The notes: generated from the letters alone by a model not told the origin. 64,000 bases of DNA from JAUNSR01 sp036655355 (GCA_036655355.1 JAVVQG010000014.1:1-64000); one strand, 5' to 3'. Numbered from the stretch's first letter, positions 1-8,646 are shown. Program-made: numbers and translations.

Positions 1-16
1 GCCGCCGTTTTTAAAG

Positions 17-46
17 AAAAGCTCGTCGAGAAATCGACGAGCTTTT
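17..46. terminator. Bidirectional intrinsic terminator after cutC
   Basis: A perfect 13-bp stem (17-29 with 34-46) closes a GAAA tetraloop. It is followed by T-rich sequence on both strands, so it can end cutC transcripts on the minus strand and any plus-strand transcript entering from the left. Confidence 0.85.
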
Positions 47-52
47 CTTGTT

Positions 53-793
53 TTATAACTCTAACGCCCATCTGGCTTGTCGCACACGATCGGCATCCGT
101 CTGCTCATAGCTGAACTCTGAGTTTTCAGCATCCCCCATCAGTACATTCGGATTTCGGAATTGCATTCCTCCTTCAACTGTTTTTCTCAGTGACATATGT
201 AACTCCGTAGCTCCTGTTTGTTTTGCAATCTCAGCAATGTTTTTCTCATTGATGCCACATCCCGGCATAATGATGATCCGGTCATCGGCCTTTTCAATCA
301 ATTGGGATAGTAAAGGAATTCCGGTTTCAGCACTTCGCTGTTGTCCGGACGTTAATATTCTATCGCATCCCAGATCAATTAATTTCTCCATTGTCTCAAA
401 AGGTGCCCGACACATATCGAATGCCCGATGGCAGGTGACACTCATCCCTTCTGCAGCGCGCATCAACTCTTTCATATAAAGCATATGCAGATCTCCGTAT
501 GGCGTGAGGCATCCAAATACCACTCCGTTTACCCCCAGATTCTTACACATTTCAATGTCTTTCAACATCGTCTGTATCTCAATCCGTGAATAAAGAAAAT
601 CAGCACCTCTGGGTCGGATGATTACGTTCACGGGCAATATCGTGCTCTCTAATGCTAAAACGATCTCTCCGTAGGAAGGTGTAGTGCCACCTTCGGGAAT
701 TCCGGCACATAACTCAATGCGATGAGCCCCTCCTTTTTCAGCCTCAATGCAACTCGATGTGGAATTAGCGCAAATTTCAATTTTGTGGTTCAT
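53..793 (-). CDS. cutC: CutC family protein (copper homeostasis / TIM-barrel)
   Basis: The 246-residue product has the length and N-terminal pattern of CutC: EICANS at residues 6-11, a Gly/Ala-rich IELCAGIPEGG stretch near 26-36, and IIRPRG near 58. The family is a TIM barrel linked to copper tolerance in E. coli, but its biochemical activity is not settled, so the name is a family label. It is transcribed alone on the minus strand, divergent from the dipeptidyl peptidase gene, and ends in a strong hairpin seven bases past the stop. The ATG at 791-793 is the only reasonable start. No Cys-rich metal-binding cluster is visible. Confidence 0.9.
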   Translation of the reverse strand: MNHKIEICANSTSSCIEAEKGGAHRIELCAGIPEGGTTPSYGEIVLALESTILPVNVIIRPRGADFLYSRIEIQTMLKDIEMCKNLGVNGVVFGCLTPYGDLHMLYMKELMRAAEGMSVTCHRAFDMCRAPFETMEKLIDLGCDRILTSGQQRSAETGIPLLSQLIEKADDRIIIMPGCGINEKNIAEIAKQTGATELHMSLRKTVEGGMQFRNPNVLMGDAENSEFSYEQTDADRVRQARWALEL

Positions 794-985
794 TAAGCAT
801 ATAATTTAGTGATTTGAAGATCTAAGGTTGAAACATAATAATACGAATTCGTAGTTTTATATCTGATCGTCCGAATTGGTTCTTTTTGATTTCATAATAT
901 ACGATATAATTCTACCTAATTATAAGATTTTGAAGTTGATTTTACAATTAATGGAAGCAAATATAAAAAATAGTTTATCTGTTAT

Positions 986-993
986 TATCTTTG
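986..993 (+). promoter_or_regulatory. Bacteroidota -7 element for dipeptidyl peptidase III
   Basis: TATCTTTG matches the Bacteroidota consensus TAnnTTTG exactly and lies 45 bp before the ATG at 1039, in an AT-rich divergent intergenic region. The -33 part is not clear. Confidence 0.6.
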
Positions 994-1038
994 TAGCACA
1001 TTCATCCACATTCATACGGAATTTTGTAAATTAATCAT

Positions 1039-3090
1039 ATGAAGAAAATTATTTATACTATGATGTCAGCCGCGATGTTAAGTTCATGCGGAAATAATCC
1101 GACTCCAAAGGCAGAAGAGACCAACTCCGATTTTCAATGGATTGTTGATAACTTTGCAGATATTGAAATCTTGCGTTATCGCGTAAATGACTTTGAGGAT
1201 TTGACGCCAAAACAGAAAGAATTGGTTTATTACCTTTCACAAGCTTCAATTGAGGGACGTGATATTCTGTTTGATCAGAATAATAAATGGAATCTAGCCA
1301 TCAGACGTACGTTAGAGGCGATCTATTCCAATTTTGATGGTGATAAGAATTCTGATGAATATAAAAATTTTCTTACCTATCTTAAACGTGTATGGTTCTC
1401 AAGCGGAATTCACCATCACTACTCAACGGATAAATTCCAGCCTGCTTTTTCGCAGCAATTTTTCAAAGATCAGGTTTCAAAGTTAAAAGAAACAGATTTG
1501 CCGTTGCAGGAAAATCAAACGAAAGAGGAGTTTATCGCTTCGATCGTTCCGGTGATCTTTGATCCAACCGTTTACCCGAAAGCTGTAAACCAGGCTGCAG
1601 GTGAAGATATCGTACAAACTTCGGCGGTTAACTTTTACAATGGGGTGACCCAATCTGAAGTTGAAGCTTTCTATGAAAAGATGAAAGATCCGAAAGATCC
1701 TCGTCCGGTTGCTTATGGAATGAACTCTCGCGTAATCAAACGCGACGGAAAAATTCAGGAGCAAGTTTGGAAAGTGGGTGGTCTTTACGGCGAATCGCTT
1801 GAGAAAGTGGTTTATTGGTTAGAGAAAGCGCAGCAAGTTGCTGAAACTCCTGAACAGAAAGCGGTCATCGCAAAAATGATCGAGTTTAACCGTACGGGAG
1901 ATTTGAAAGCTTTTGACGAATATGCAATTCTTTGGGTAGGTGATCTTGATTCTCAAGTGGATTTTGTAAACGGATTTACGGAATCTTATACCGATCCGCT
2001 GGGAATGAAAGCAACTTGGGAGGCGATGGTTAACTTCAAAAATATTGAAGCAACGAAACGTACGGAAATTATCTCTGCAAATGCACAATGGTTTGAAGAC
2101 AACTCTCCGGTAGCCAAAGAATTTAAAAAAGAAACCGTAAAAGGTGTTTCTGCAAAAGTGATTACCGCAGCGATGCTTGGTGGAGATTGTTACCCGGCTA
2201 GTCCCCTTGGTATCAATTTGCCGAACTCAAACTGGATTCGTGCTGAATACGGTTCTAAATCAGTAACGATCGATAACATCTCTGAAGCTTACGATCAAGC
2301 GGCTCAGGGCGGAGGATTCGCAGAAGAATTCGTATGGAGCGACGTTGAACGCGAATCTTTGAAAAATTACGGTCTTTATGCCGATAATATGCACACCGAC
2401 CTGCATGAGTGTTTAGGTCACGGTTCAGGTAAACTTCTTCCGGGAGTAGATCCGGATGCGTTGAAAGCTTACGGTTCACCGCTTGAAGAAGCCCGTGCCG
2501 ATCTATTCGCACTTTATTACATCGCTGATCCGAAATTGGTGGAACTGGGCATCATGCCAACAGAAGATGCTTACAAAGCGGAATATTACAAATACATGAT
2601 GAACGGTTTGATGACGCAGCTCACACGTATTGAGCCGGGCAAAAACATCGAACAGGCGCACATGCGTAACCGTCAGACCATCGCCCGTTGGGTTCTTGAA
2701 AAAGGAGCTGCCGAACAGGTTGTAGAGCTCAAAAAACGCGATGGAAAAACATATGTAGTGATTAACGATTACGATAAATTACGCAACTTGTTTGGCGATC
2801 TGCTTATCGAAGTACAGCGAATTAAATCTACCGGCGATTTCGAAGCGGGTAAAAATCTAATCGAAGCATACGGTGTTAAAGTTGATCCGGAATTGCATAA
2901 TGAAATTCTGACACGCTATAAGAGTCTGAACCTGGCACCATACAAAGGTTTCTTGAATCCGGTTTATGAAGCCGTTGTAGATGCACAAGGAAACATCACG
3001 GATGTTAAGATTAGCTATAATGAAAGTTACGAAGAGCAAATGATGCGTTATTCGAAAGAATACTCACCACTTCCTACTTACAATAACTAA
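1039..3090 (+). CDS. Dipeptidyl peptidase III, exported lipoprotein (M49)
   Basis: A zinc exopeptidase that removes dipeptides from peptide N-termini. The M49 hallmark HEXXGH appears as HECLGH at residues 456-461, and the second zinc-site motif EEARAD lies at 483-488. The Cys inside HECLGH is the variant known from Bacteroides DPP III, whereas eukaryotic enzymes have HELLGH. The N-terminus (MKKIIYTMMSAAMLSSCGNN) is a lipoprotein signal with the lipidated Cys at residue 17, so the enzyme is predicted to sit in the envelope, in contrast to the cytosolic animal enzymes. Its 683 residues fit the bacterial family. It is a single-gene unit with its own promoter and terminator. A role in scavenging peptides is inferred. 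Confidence 0.93.
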   Translation: MKKIIYTMMSAAMLSSCGNNPTPKAEETNSDFQWIVDNFADIEILRYRVNDFEDLTPKQKELVYYLSQASIEGRDILFDQNNKWNLAIRRTLEAIYSNFDGDKNSDEYKNFLTYLKRVWFSSGIHHHYSTDKFQPAFSQQFFKDQVSKLKETDLPLQENQTKEEFIASIVPVIFDPTVYPKAVNQAAGEDIVQTSAVNFYNGVTQSEVEAFYEKMKDPKDPRPVAYGMNSRVIKRDGKIQEQVWKVGGLYGESLEKVVYWLEKAQQVAETPEQKAVIAKMIEFNRTGDLKAFDEYAILWVGDLDSQVDFVNGFTESYTDPLGMKATWEAMVNFKNIEATKRTEIISANAQWFEDNSPVAKEFKKETVKGVSAKVITAAMLGGDCYPASPLGINLPNSNWIRAEYGSKSVTIDNISEAYDQAAQGGGFAEEFVWSDVERESLKNYGLYADNMHTDLHECLGHGSGKLLPGVDPDALKAYGSPLEEARADLFALYYIADPKLVELGIMPTEDAYKAEYYKYMMNGLMTQLTRIEPGKNIEQAHMRNRQTIARWVLEKGAAEQVVELKKRDGKTYVVINDYDKLRNLFGDLLIEVQRIKSTGDFEAGKNLIEAYGVKVDPELHNEILTRYKSLNLAPYKGFLNPVYEAVVDAQGNITDVKISYNESYEEQMMRYSKEYSPLPTYNN

Positions 3091-3107
3091 TTTCTTTTAT
3101 AAATTCG

Positions 3108-3154
3108 TAGCACGAAAAAGGAGGTTTCGACCGATTTTTTCGTGCTATTTTTTT
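3108..3154 (+). terminator. Intrinsic terminator after dipeptidyl peptidase III
   Basis: A 12-bp stem, TAGCACGAAAAA (3108-3119) with its complement at 3136-3147, is followed by seven T residues. It ends 12 bases before the next start codon. Confidence 0.85.
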
Positions 3155-3166
3155 ATACTACACGAT

Positions 3167-3826
3167 ATGATTTCAGAAAATATACTTCGAGAGATAAAAG
3201 CGTCATTCAGACAGGCGATGAATGCGGATCTTTCAAATTCAATGCGCGCCCACGGCTTGAACTACCGAATGAACTTCGGAGTGCCCTCTCCACGAATTAA
3301 ATTAATCGCCGAACGTTTTGAACCGGGTGTGGAACTCGCTTCCTATCTATGGAATGAAGATGTTCGCGAATCCAAGATGCTTGCCACGTATCTCTTTCCC
3401 AAAGAGGAGATGACCCGTGAACTTGCGATTGAATGGGTTCAAAGCATTCGCTATCCCGAGATCGCCGATCAGGTAAGCATGAATCTTTTCAGCCGTTTGT
3501 CGTTTGCCGGCGAACTTGCTTTGGATTGGATGAATTCCGATTCGAACATGATCGCTTATACCGGTTTTCGTTTACAAATGCGATTGTTGCTTCAAAATGG
3601 AATTTCGGACGATGCCGTTTTACAGCAAATCATCGAAGCGACTAAAAAAGGGGTTGTCAGCGACGTGAATTACATCGCGGCGGTTGCGATTTCTATTCTT
3701 GAACAGCTTCAGGAAAACGAACATTTCGCGAAAATCATACGATCGGAATTCGCCGATTGGCAACACTCCGATGATTCCCTTCAAAATGCGGTTTATCAGC
3801 GTTTGACATTTTGGGACAATGAATAA
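3167..3826 (+). CDS. DNA alkylation repair (AlkD-like HEAT-repeat) protein
   Basis: The 219-residue chain is nearly all helical. Its N-terminal half (FGVPSPRIKLIAERF near 39-53, WNEDVRESKMLATYLF near 64-79) resembles the AlkC/AlkD-like DNA alkylation repair family, whose HEAT-like repeats form a DNA-cradling glycosylase. A stretch around SIRYPEIADQVSMNLFSRL is typical of the Bacteroidales members. I see no signal peptide or membrane segment, so it is cytosolic. It has no partner genes and is bounded by terminators on both sides. The family call is by pattern recognition; catalytic residues were not verified, and a non-enzymatic HEAT-repeat protein is possible. Confidence 0.7.
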   Translation: MISENILREIKASFRQAMNADLSNSMRAHGLNYRMNFGVPSPRIKLIAERFEPGVELASYLWNEDVRESKMLATYLFPKEEMTRELAIEWVQSIRYPEIADQVSMNLFSRLSFAGELALDWMNSDSNMIAYTGFRLQMRLLLQNGISDDAVLQQIIEATKKGVVSDVNYIAAVAISILEQLQENEHFAKIIRSEFADWQHSDDSLQNAVYQRLTFWDNE

Positions 3827-3830
3827 ATAT

Positions 3831-3858
3831 CAACGATTAAATAGCAACGATTAAATAG
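3831..3858 (+). repeat. Perfect 14-bp tandem duplication
   Basis: CAACGATTAAATAG occurs twice head to tail, starting six bases after the stop of the alkylation-repair gene, with a partial third copy following. It is non-coding. Confidence 0.85.
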
Positions 3859-3866
3859 CATTGATT

Positions 3867-3918
3867 AGCCATACTCCTGCTCATTTCGTTACGGACGAAG
3901 GATAGGAGTATGGCTTTA
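3867..3918 (+). terminator. Hairpin terminator after alkylation-repair gene
   Basis: A perfect 12-bp stem, AGCCATACTCCT at 3867-3878 with 3904-3915, has a 25-nt loop and only a short T-rich tail. It is a plausible though not ideal terminator. Confidence 0.6.
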
Positions 3919-4060
3919 TATCAATATAATTAAATATTAGAGGTCTTCTTAAAGAATATTCTTATATTGGGAAATAAATATAAAACGAAGCCATCTGCTT
4001 TCGTAAATGCCCGCTGTAGGGGCGTATTCGTTAAACTTTTTATATTCACGCTAAATAAAT

Positions 4061-4092
4061 TTTTGGCGATTATTTAAAAATAAGTACCTTTG
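4061..4092 (+). promoter_or_regulatory. Bacteroidota promoter for fur
   Basis: A TTTTG -33 element (4061-4065) lies 19 bp before TACCTTTG (4085-4092), an exact TAnnTTTG -7 element. The fur ATG follows 20 bp later. This is one of the cleanest promoters in the window. Confidence 0.75.
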
Positions 4093-4112
4093 ATACCGTT
4101 TGATTTAAACAT

Positions 4113-4583
4113 ATGGAAGACCAGGAAATTATAGAAACAGTTAAAGGAGAATTAGCAGCGTATCTATCAGAGCGTAAACTAAGAAAAACGCCCGAACGCT
4201 TTGCTATTCTTGAGCAGATTTACATGTTAAACGACCATTTCGACGTTGATACGCTTTACGAATTGATGTTGAATAGCGGGTATCGTGTAAGTCGTGCAAC
4301 CGTATATAATACAGTGGACCTCTTAGTGGAATGCCGTCTGATCGTTCGTCATCAGTTCGGAACAAACATGGCACATTATGAGAAGGCTTACAACTGCGGC
4401 AGCCATCACCACCTCATTTGCACCGTATGCAATACCGTGCAGGAAGTGCAGGATGATGAACTCCATAACATCATTCAGGGGAAGAAGTATAACAAATTCA
4501 ACCTCACAAATTATAATCTTTATATGTACGGACTCTGCCAAAAGTGTACGCTGGCGAGTCGTAAAAAGCCAATCCACAAATAA
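4113..4583 (+). CDS. fur: Fur family transcriptional regulator
   Basis: A 156-residue metal-responsive repressor of the Fur/Zur/PerR family. It has an N-terminal winged helix (RKTPERFAILEQIY near 24-37, recognition region SRATVYNTVDLL at 60-71). A dimerisation/metal domain follows, with HHH at 98-100 and two CxxC pairs at Cys103/Cys106 and Cys142/Cys145 that fit the structural zinc site. Sequence alone does not separate Fur from Zur or PerR, although the two CxxC pairs are common to all. It is separated from purA by a terminator that overlaps its own stop codon. Nothing next to it points to a specific metal. Confidence 0.9.
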   Translation: MEDQEIIETVKGELAAYLSERKLRKTPERFAILEQIYMLNDHFDVDTLYELMLNSGYRVSRATVYNTVDLLVECRLIVRHQFGTNMAHYEKAYNCGSHHHLICTVCNTVQEVQDDELHNIIQGKKYNKFNLTNYNLYMYGLCQKCTLASRKKPIHK

Positions 4584-4600
4584 ATGTGGATTTTTTTTTT
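4572..4600 (+). terminator. Terminator overlapping the fur stop codon
   Basis: ATCCACA (4572-4578) pairs with TGTGGAT (4585-4591), followed by a run of T to 4600. The left arm encodes the last residues of Fur (I-H-K), so the terminator is partly coding. It separates fur from purA 28 bp further on. Confidence 0.85.
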
Positions 4601-4628
4601 GTATACATTCTAACATAAATATACTCAG

Positions 4629-5900
4629 ATGAAAGTAGATGTTCTTTTGGGCCTTCAATGGGGCGATGAAGGTAAAGGTAAAGTCGTTGACGTATTGACT
4701 CCTCGCTATGACGTTGTTAGCCGTTTCCAGGGTGGACCGAATGCCGGTCACACACTTGAATTCAACGGCGAAAAATATGTTCTTCGTTCTATCCCGTCAG
4801 GTATTTTCCAGGGTGGCAAGATCAATGTGATCGGCAATGGAGTGGTACTTGATCCGCTTTTGTTTAAACAGGAAGCTGAAGCTCTTGCTGCAAGCGGTCA
4901 CGATTTGACAAAGAGACTTCTTATCTCTAAAAAAGCGCATCTGATTCTTCCGACTCACCGTATGCTTGATGCTGCGAATGAAGCGGCTAAAGGTTCTGCG
5001 AAAATCGGTACGACCGGAAAAGGAATCGGACCGACTTATACAGATAAAATCAGTCGTAACGGTATCCGCGTAGGGGATATTCTTCACAATTTCGATGAAA
5101 AATATGCTGCGGCAAAGGCGAAACACGAATCGCTTTTGAAAGCGTTGAACTTTACATACGATATCGCTGAACTGGAAGCTGAATGGATGGAAGGGATTGA
5201 ATTCCTGAAACAGTTTACATTCATTGACAGCGAGCAGGAAATCAACAACTACCTGAAAGAGGGTAAATCTGTCCTTGCCGAAGGTGCGCAGGGTACGATG
5301 TTGGATATTGACTTCGGTTCTTATCCGTTTGTAACTTCATCGAATACGATTTGTGCAGGTGCATGTACCGGTTTGGGTATCGCTCCGAATCGCATCGGCG
5401 AAGTGTATGGTATTTTTAAAGCGTACTGTACCCGTGTAGGTAGCGGTCCGTTCCCAACAGAGCTTTTCGACGAAACCGGCGATAAGATGTGTACGATCGG
5501 TCACGAATTCGGATCTGTAACCGGCCGTAAACGTCGTTGCGGATGGATTGACCTTGTTGCATTGAAATATGCGGTGATGATCAACGGTGTTACGCAGTTG
5601 ATTATGATGAAAAGCGACGTAATGGATCTATTCGATACCATTAAGGCATGTGTGGCGTATGAGATCGATGGCGAAGAAACTACTGTTTTCCCATTCGAAA
5701 TCGGTGATAACCTGAAACCGGTGTATGTTGAACTTCCGGGCTGGAAAACGGATATGACAAAAATGCAGAGCGAAGATGAATTCCCTGAAGAATTCAACCA
5801 GTATCTGACATTCCTTGAAGAGCAGCTTGAAACACCGATCAAAATTGTTTCTGTCGGTCCTGACCGCGATCAGACAATCGAACGATATACAGAGGAGTAA
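4629..5900 (+). CDS. purA: Adenylosuccinate synthase
   Basis: Converts IMP plus aspartate and GTP to adenylosuccinate, the first committed step to AMP. The N-terminal phosphate-binding loop GDEGKGK is at residues 12-18. The GPNAGHT, TGKGIGPTY and QGTMLDIDFGSYPFVTSSNT blocks follow in the normal order. The 423 residues match the usual length. The start at 4629 leaves an 11-residue lead before GDEGKGK, as in other PurA proteins. A strong terminator lies between fur and this gene, so it should have its own promoter, but I see no clean TAnnTTTG element in the 45-bp spacer. The protein is cytosolic and complete. Confidence 0.98.
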   Translation: MKVDVLLGLQWGDEGKGKVVDVLTPRYDVVSRFQGGPNAGHTLEFNGEKYVLRSIPSGIFQGGKINVIGNGVVLDPLLFKQEAEALAASGHDLTKRLLISKKAHLILPTHRMLDAANEAAKGSAKIGTTGKGIGPTYTDKISRNGIRVGDILHNFDEKYAAAKAKHESLLKALNFTYDIAELEAEWMEGIEFLKQFTFIDSEQEINNYLKEGKSVLAEGAQGTMLDIDFGSYPFVTSSNTICAGACTGLGIAPNRIGEVYGIFKAYCTRVGSGPFPTELFDETGDKMCTIGHEFGSVTGRKRRCGWIDLVALKYAVMINGVTQLIMMKSDVMDLFDTIKACVAYEIDGEETTVFPFEIGDNLKPVYVELPGWKTDMTKMQSEDEFPEEFNQYLTFLEEQLETPIKIVSVGPDRDQTIERYTEE

Positions 5901-5920
5901 AAATAAGTCACGAGTTTGTT

Positions 5921-6056
5921 GGCGCGAGTTTGTAACTCGTGCCGAAAAGAAAATAAATTACGGGTTACAAACTTGCGCCGGAGAGATTCTCCGCGTGTGT
6001 TTGTAACTCGTATTTTTTTTCTAGGGGTTGTTTGGCACGAGTTGCAAACTCGCGCC
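5921..6056. repeat. Cluster of REP-like palindromes in alternating orientation
   Basis: A 23-nt unit built from the arms CGAGTT and AACTCG, flanked by GGC and GCC, occurs at 5921-5943. It recurs inverted and slightly diverged at 5960-5979, partially at 5993-6012, and again inverted at 6034-6056. The first and last copies can each fold as near-perfect hairpins around a 3-nt centre. It lies directly downstream of purA and has no visible open frame. The layout resembles REP/BIME-type elements, but no associated transposase is in the window. Confidence 0.8.
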
Positions 6057-6112
6057 AAGGTAGCTCCGCCAAGGTAGCTCCACCAAGGCAGCTTCACCAA
6101 CGCAATTCCGGC
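6057..6112 (+). repeat. Four degenerate 14-bp tandem repeats
   Basis: Units are AAGGTAGCTCCGCC, AAGGTAGCTCCACC, AAGGCAGCTTCACC and AACGCAATTCCGGC, head to tail, abutting the last palindrome. Divergence increases toward the right end. Confidence 0.85.
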
Positions 6113-6176
6113 AGGTATTACTAAAAATTAACATTACCATACTGCCATTTTAATAATAATGGTACGCCTTTTGCTG

Positions 6177-6184
6177 TATATTTG
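6177..6184 (+). promoter_or_regulatory. -7 element for the zinc peptidase gene
   Basis: TATATTTG is an exact TAnnTTTG match 35 bp before the ATG at 6219. The preceding sequence is AT-rich. Confidence 0.6.
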
Positions 6185-6218
6185 CCATAACCTCAATAAA
6201 TTAAACTGATAATAAATT

Positions 6219-6893
6219 ATGGGAATGTTTTTATTCATTGCTATTGCCCTTGTGAGCTTCTTAGTGCAAAGCGTTCTTAAAAGTAAATTTTCAAAATACT
6301 CAAAAATACCTTTGTCGGTAGGATATACCGGAGCCGACATCGCACGTAAGATGTTGAACGATAATGGTATTTACGACGTGCAGGTTGTGCCGCATCAAGG
6401 CACGCTGACAGACCATTATAACCCCGAAACAAAAACGGTGGCGTTGAGCAACGATGTTTATTACAGCAATTCGATTGCAGCCGCAGCAGTTGCCGCACAC
6501 GAATGCGGACATGCCGTACAGCATGCTACCGCTTATTCGATGTTAACACTTCGTTCTTCACTGGTGCCCGTGGTAAGTTTCGCATCGCAATGGGTACAAT
6601 GGGTACTCCTTGCCGGAATCTTATTGATTTCTTCTTTCCCGATGCTGATTTGGTTGGGAATCGGACTCTTTGCGATGACTACACTTTTCAGTTTCGTAAC
6701 GTTGCCGGTGGAGATCAATGCCAGTTCTCGTGCCATCGCATGGTTGAGCCGTGCGGGAATCACCGACGTACGTTCGCACGATCAGGCTTTCGATGCCTTG
6801 AAATGGGCCGCTTACACCTATGTGGTGGCTGCATTGGGCTCGTTGGCTACCTTGATCTACTACGTGATGATGGCAACAGGCCGTCGTGACTAA
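6219..6893 (+). CDS. YugP-type membrane zinc metallopeptidase
   Basis: A 224-residue integral membrane protein with an N-terminal hydrophobic helix (residues 2-20), a soluble part carrying the zinc-protease motif HECGH at 94-98, and two or three C-terminal helices from about 118 to 218. This matches the COG2738/YugP neutral zinc metallopeptidase family. Substrates are unknown; membrane-protein quality control is a reasonable guess. The presumed third zinc ligand is not assigned. It is a single-gene unit with a promoter upstream and a terminator downstream. The first ATG is used because the hydrophobic segment starts at once. Confidence 0.88.
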   Translation: MGMFLFIAIALVSFLVQSVLKSKFSKYSKIPLSVGYTGADIARKMLNDNGIYDVQVVPHQGTLTDHYNPETKTVALSNDVYYSNSIAAAAVAAHECGHAVQHATAYSMLTLRSSLVPVVSFASQWVQWVLLAGILLISSFPMLIWLGIGLFAMTTLFSFVTLPVEINASSRAIAWLSRAGITDVRSHDQAFDALKWAAYTYVVAALGSLATLIYYVMMATGRRD

Positions 6894-6927
6894 GATCGAA
6901 AGATTGAACATCATCCCACAAATACGT

Positions 6928-6966
6928 AAGGCTGCCCCGAAATGAACCGGAGGCAGCCTTATTTGT
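6928..6966 (+). terminator. Terminator after the zinc peptidase
   Basis: AAGGCTGCC (6928-6936) pairs with GGCAGCCTT (6952-6960) around a 15-nt loop. The tail is only moderately T-rich (ATTTGT). Confidence 0.65.
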
Positions 6967-7038
6967 ACAACAGATTTACGCTACCTCCGAATGTTCCGAT
7001 AAAAGCGTTATTTGTACAGATGCCAATCTTATTTGTAA
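6959..7038 (+). repeat. Three direct copies of TTATTTGTAC between two genes
   Basis: TTATTTGTACA is found at 6959-6969 and 7008-7018 exactly, and TTATTTGTAA at 7029-7038. The rest of the 301-bp gap 6894-7194 holds a terminator at the left and the hisS promoter at the right, with no credible gene. Confidence 0.6.
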
Positions 7039-7124
7039 CCCAAGCCCTCTCTCCCCGCATCATTATTTTTCGGTTCAATGAGATTTTCATTTCTGAATTT
7101 CTATTCTGAGACAACCTCTTTTCT

Positions 7125-7132
7125 TATCTTTG
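7125..7132 (+). promoter_or_regulatory. -7 element for hisS
   Basis: TATCTTTG is an exact TAnnTTTG match 62 bp upstream of the hisS ATG. The 5' leader would be about 50 nt. Confidence 0.6.
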
Positions 7133-7194
7133 TGTTCGCATTACCACTGAATGGTAATACATTAAGATTGATAAATCCAAAATATTCTATATAA

Positions 7195-8553
7195 ATGGCA
7201 AAACCATCAATTCCGAAAGGAACGCGCGACTTTACGCCTGAAGAAATGGCGAAACGTAACTATATTTTCAATACCATCCGCGACGTATATCACCTGTTTG
7301 GATTCCAGCAGATTGAAACGCCGGCCATGGAGATGCTTTCAACCCTAATGGGCAAATATGGCGAAGAGGGGGATAAACTGTTGTTTAAGATCCTGAATTC
7401 GGGCGATTTCATGAAGGATGTCAACCCGAACGACCTGGATGAGAAAAATATCAACCGTTTGGCTGCTCAGATGTGTGAAAAGGGACTTCGTTACGACCTG
7501 ACCGTGCCTTTCGCCCGTTTCGTAGTGATGCACCGCAACGAGATCGCATTCCCATTCAAACGTTACCAGATTCAGCCGGTATGGCGTGCCGATCGTCCTC
7601 AGAAAGGACGTTACCGCGAGTTTTTCCAGTGTGACGCAGACGTTGTCGGTTCTGATTCGTTGTTGAATGAGGTGGAATTGGTGCAGATCATCGACGAGGT
7701 ATTCGCTCGTTTCGCAATCAACGTAGCCATCAAAATGAACAACCGTAAAATCCTTACCGGAATTGCGGAAATCATCGGCGAGCCGGAGAAGATCGTTGAC
7801 ATCACCGTTGCAATCGATAAACTGGATAAAATCGGCTTGGATAAGGTGAATGATGAACTTCGTTCGAAAGAGATTTCAGACGAGGCGATCGCGAAACTAC
7901 AGCCGATTATTCTTCTGGAAGGTACCAACCGCGAAAAGATCGCGATTCTGAAAGAGGTGCTTGCAACTTCGGAGATCGGTATGAAGGGAATCGAAGAACT
8001 TGAATTCATCCTGAATAAAACCGACAAAATGAACATCCGTTGCCAGTTGGATCTGGATCTGACATTGGCACGCGGTCTGAACTACTACACCGGAGCTATT
8101 TTCGAAGTGAAAGCGTTAGACGTTCAAATCGGTTCCATTACAGGCGGTGGTCGTTACGATAACCTGACCGGCGTGTTCGGCATGCCCGGAGTTTCGGGCG
8201 TGGGAATCTCATTCGGCGCGGATCGTATCTTCGACGTGTTGAACCAACTTGAACTTTACCCGCAAGATTCTCTGCTTACAACGCAGTTGATTTTCGTGAA
8301 CTTCGGACCGGAAGAGGAAGATTATTGTCTGACACTTCTTTCACAGCTTCGTCAGGCAGGCATCCGTGCCGAGATCTATCCCGAAGCGGCAAAAATGAAG
8401 AAACAGATGAGCTATGCCGATAGCAAGAAGATTCCTTATGTAGCCCTTGTGGGTGCGAATGAAATGGCGGAAGGCAAAATCAACCTGAAAAATATGGCAA
8501 CCGGTGAACAAACCCTGTTGACGATTGAGGAGTTGATCTCGACATTGAAATAA
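7195..8553 (+). CDS. hisS: Histidyl-tRNA synthetase
   Basis: A class II aminoacyl-tRNA synthetase that charges tRNA-His. The N-terminal PKGTRDF (residues 7-13) and the motif 2 loop RYREFFQCDAD at 139-149 are present. So are the histidine-binding stretch LARGLNYYTGAIFEV and the motif 3 region GGGRYDNL...GVSFGADRIF. The C-terminal 100 residues form the anticodon-binding domain (FVNFGPEEEDYCLTLLSQLRQAGIRAEIYPEAAKMKKQM region). At 452 residues it is slightly longer than the E. coli enzyme (424), as is usual in Bacteroidales. It is a single-gene unit with promoter and terminator, cytosolic and complete. Confidence 0.98.
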   Translation: MAKPSIPKGTRDFTPEEMAKRNYIFNTIRDVYHLFGFQQIETPAMEMLSTLMGKYGEEGDKLLFKILNSGDFMKDVNPNDLDEKNINRLAAQMCEKGLRYDLTVPFARFVVMHRNEIAFPFKRYQIQPVWRADRPQKGRYREFFQCDADVVGSDSLLNEVELVQIIDEVFARFAINVAIKMNNRKILTGIAEIIGEPEKIVDITVAIDKLDKIGLDKVNDELRSKEISDEAIAKLQPIILLEGTNREKIAILKEVLATSEIGMKGIEELEFILNKTDKMNIRCQLDLDLTLARGLNYYTGAIFEVKALDVQIGSITGGGRYDNLTGVFGMPGVSGVGISFGADRIFDVLNQLELYPQDSLLTTQLIFVNFGPEEEDYCLTLLSQLRQAGIRAEIYPEAAKMKKQMSYADSKKIPYVALVGANEMAEGKINLKNMATGEQTLLTIEELISTLK

Positions 8554-8613
8554 ACAACACTGAAATAAAGATCACTTCCGGAGGCAGATACGCTTCCGAG
8601 CATTATAATTTTT

Positions 8614-8643
8614 AAAAGGGAGGCCCTCAAAGCTTCCCTTTTT
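8614..8643 (+). terminator. Terminator after hisS
   Basis: An 11-bp stem (8614-8624 with 8632-8642, one G-T pair) ends in a T run. The same T run leads into the -7 element of the next gene. Confidence 0.8.
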
Positions 8644-8646
8644 TAT

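Noticed and set aside
6034..6049. TGGCACGAGTTGCA as a sigma-54 promoter
   Set aside because: The TTGC half is two bases too close to the TGGCACG half, and the sequence is simply part of the palindromic repeat.
5921..6112. CRISPR array
   Set aside because: Repeats alternate in orientation and diverge, spacers have no constant length, and no cas genes are present.
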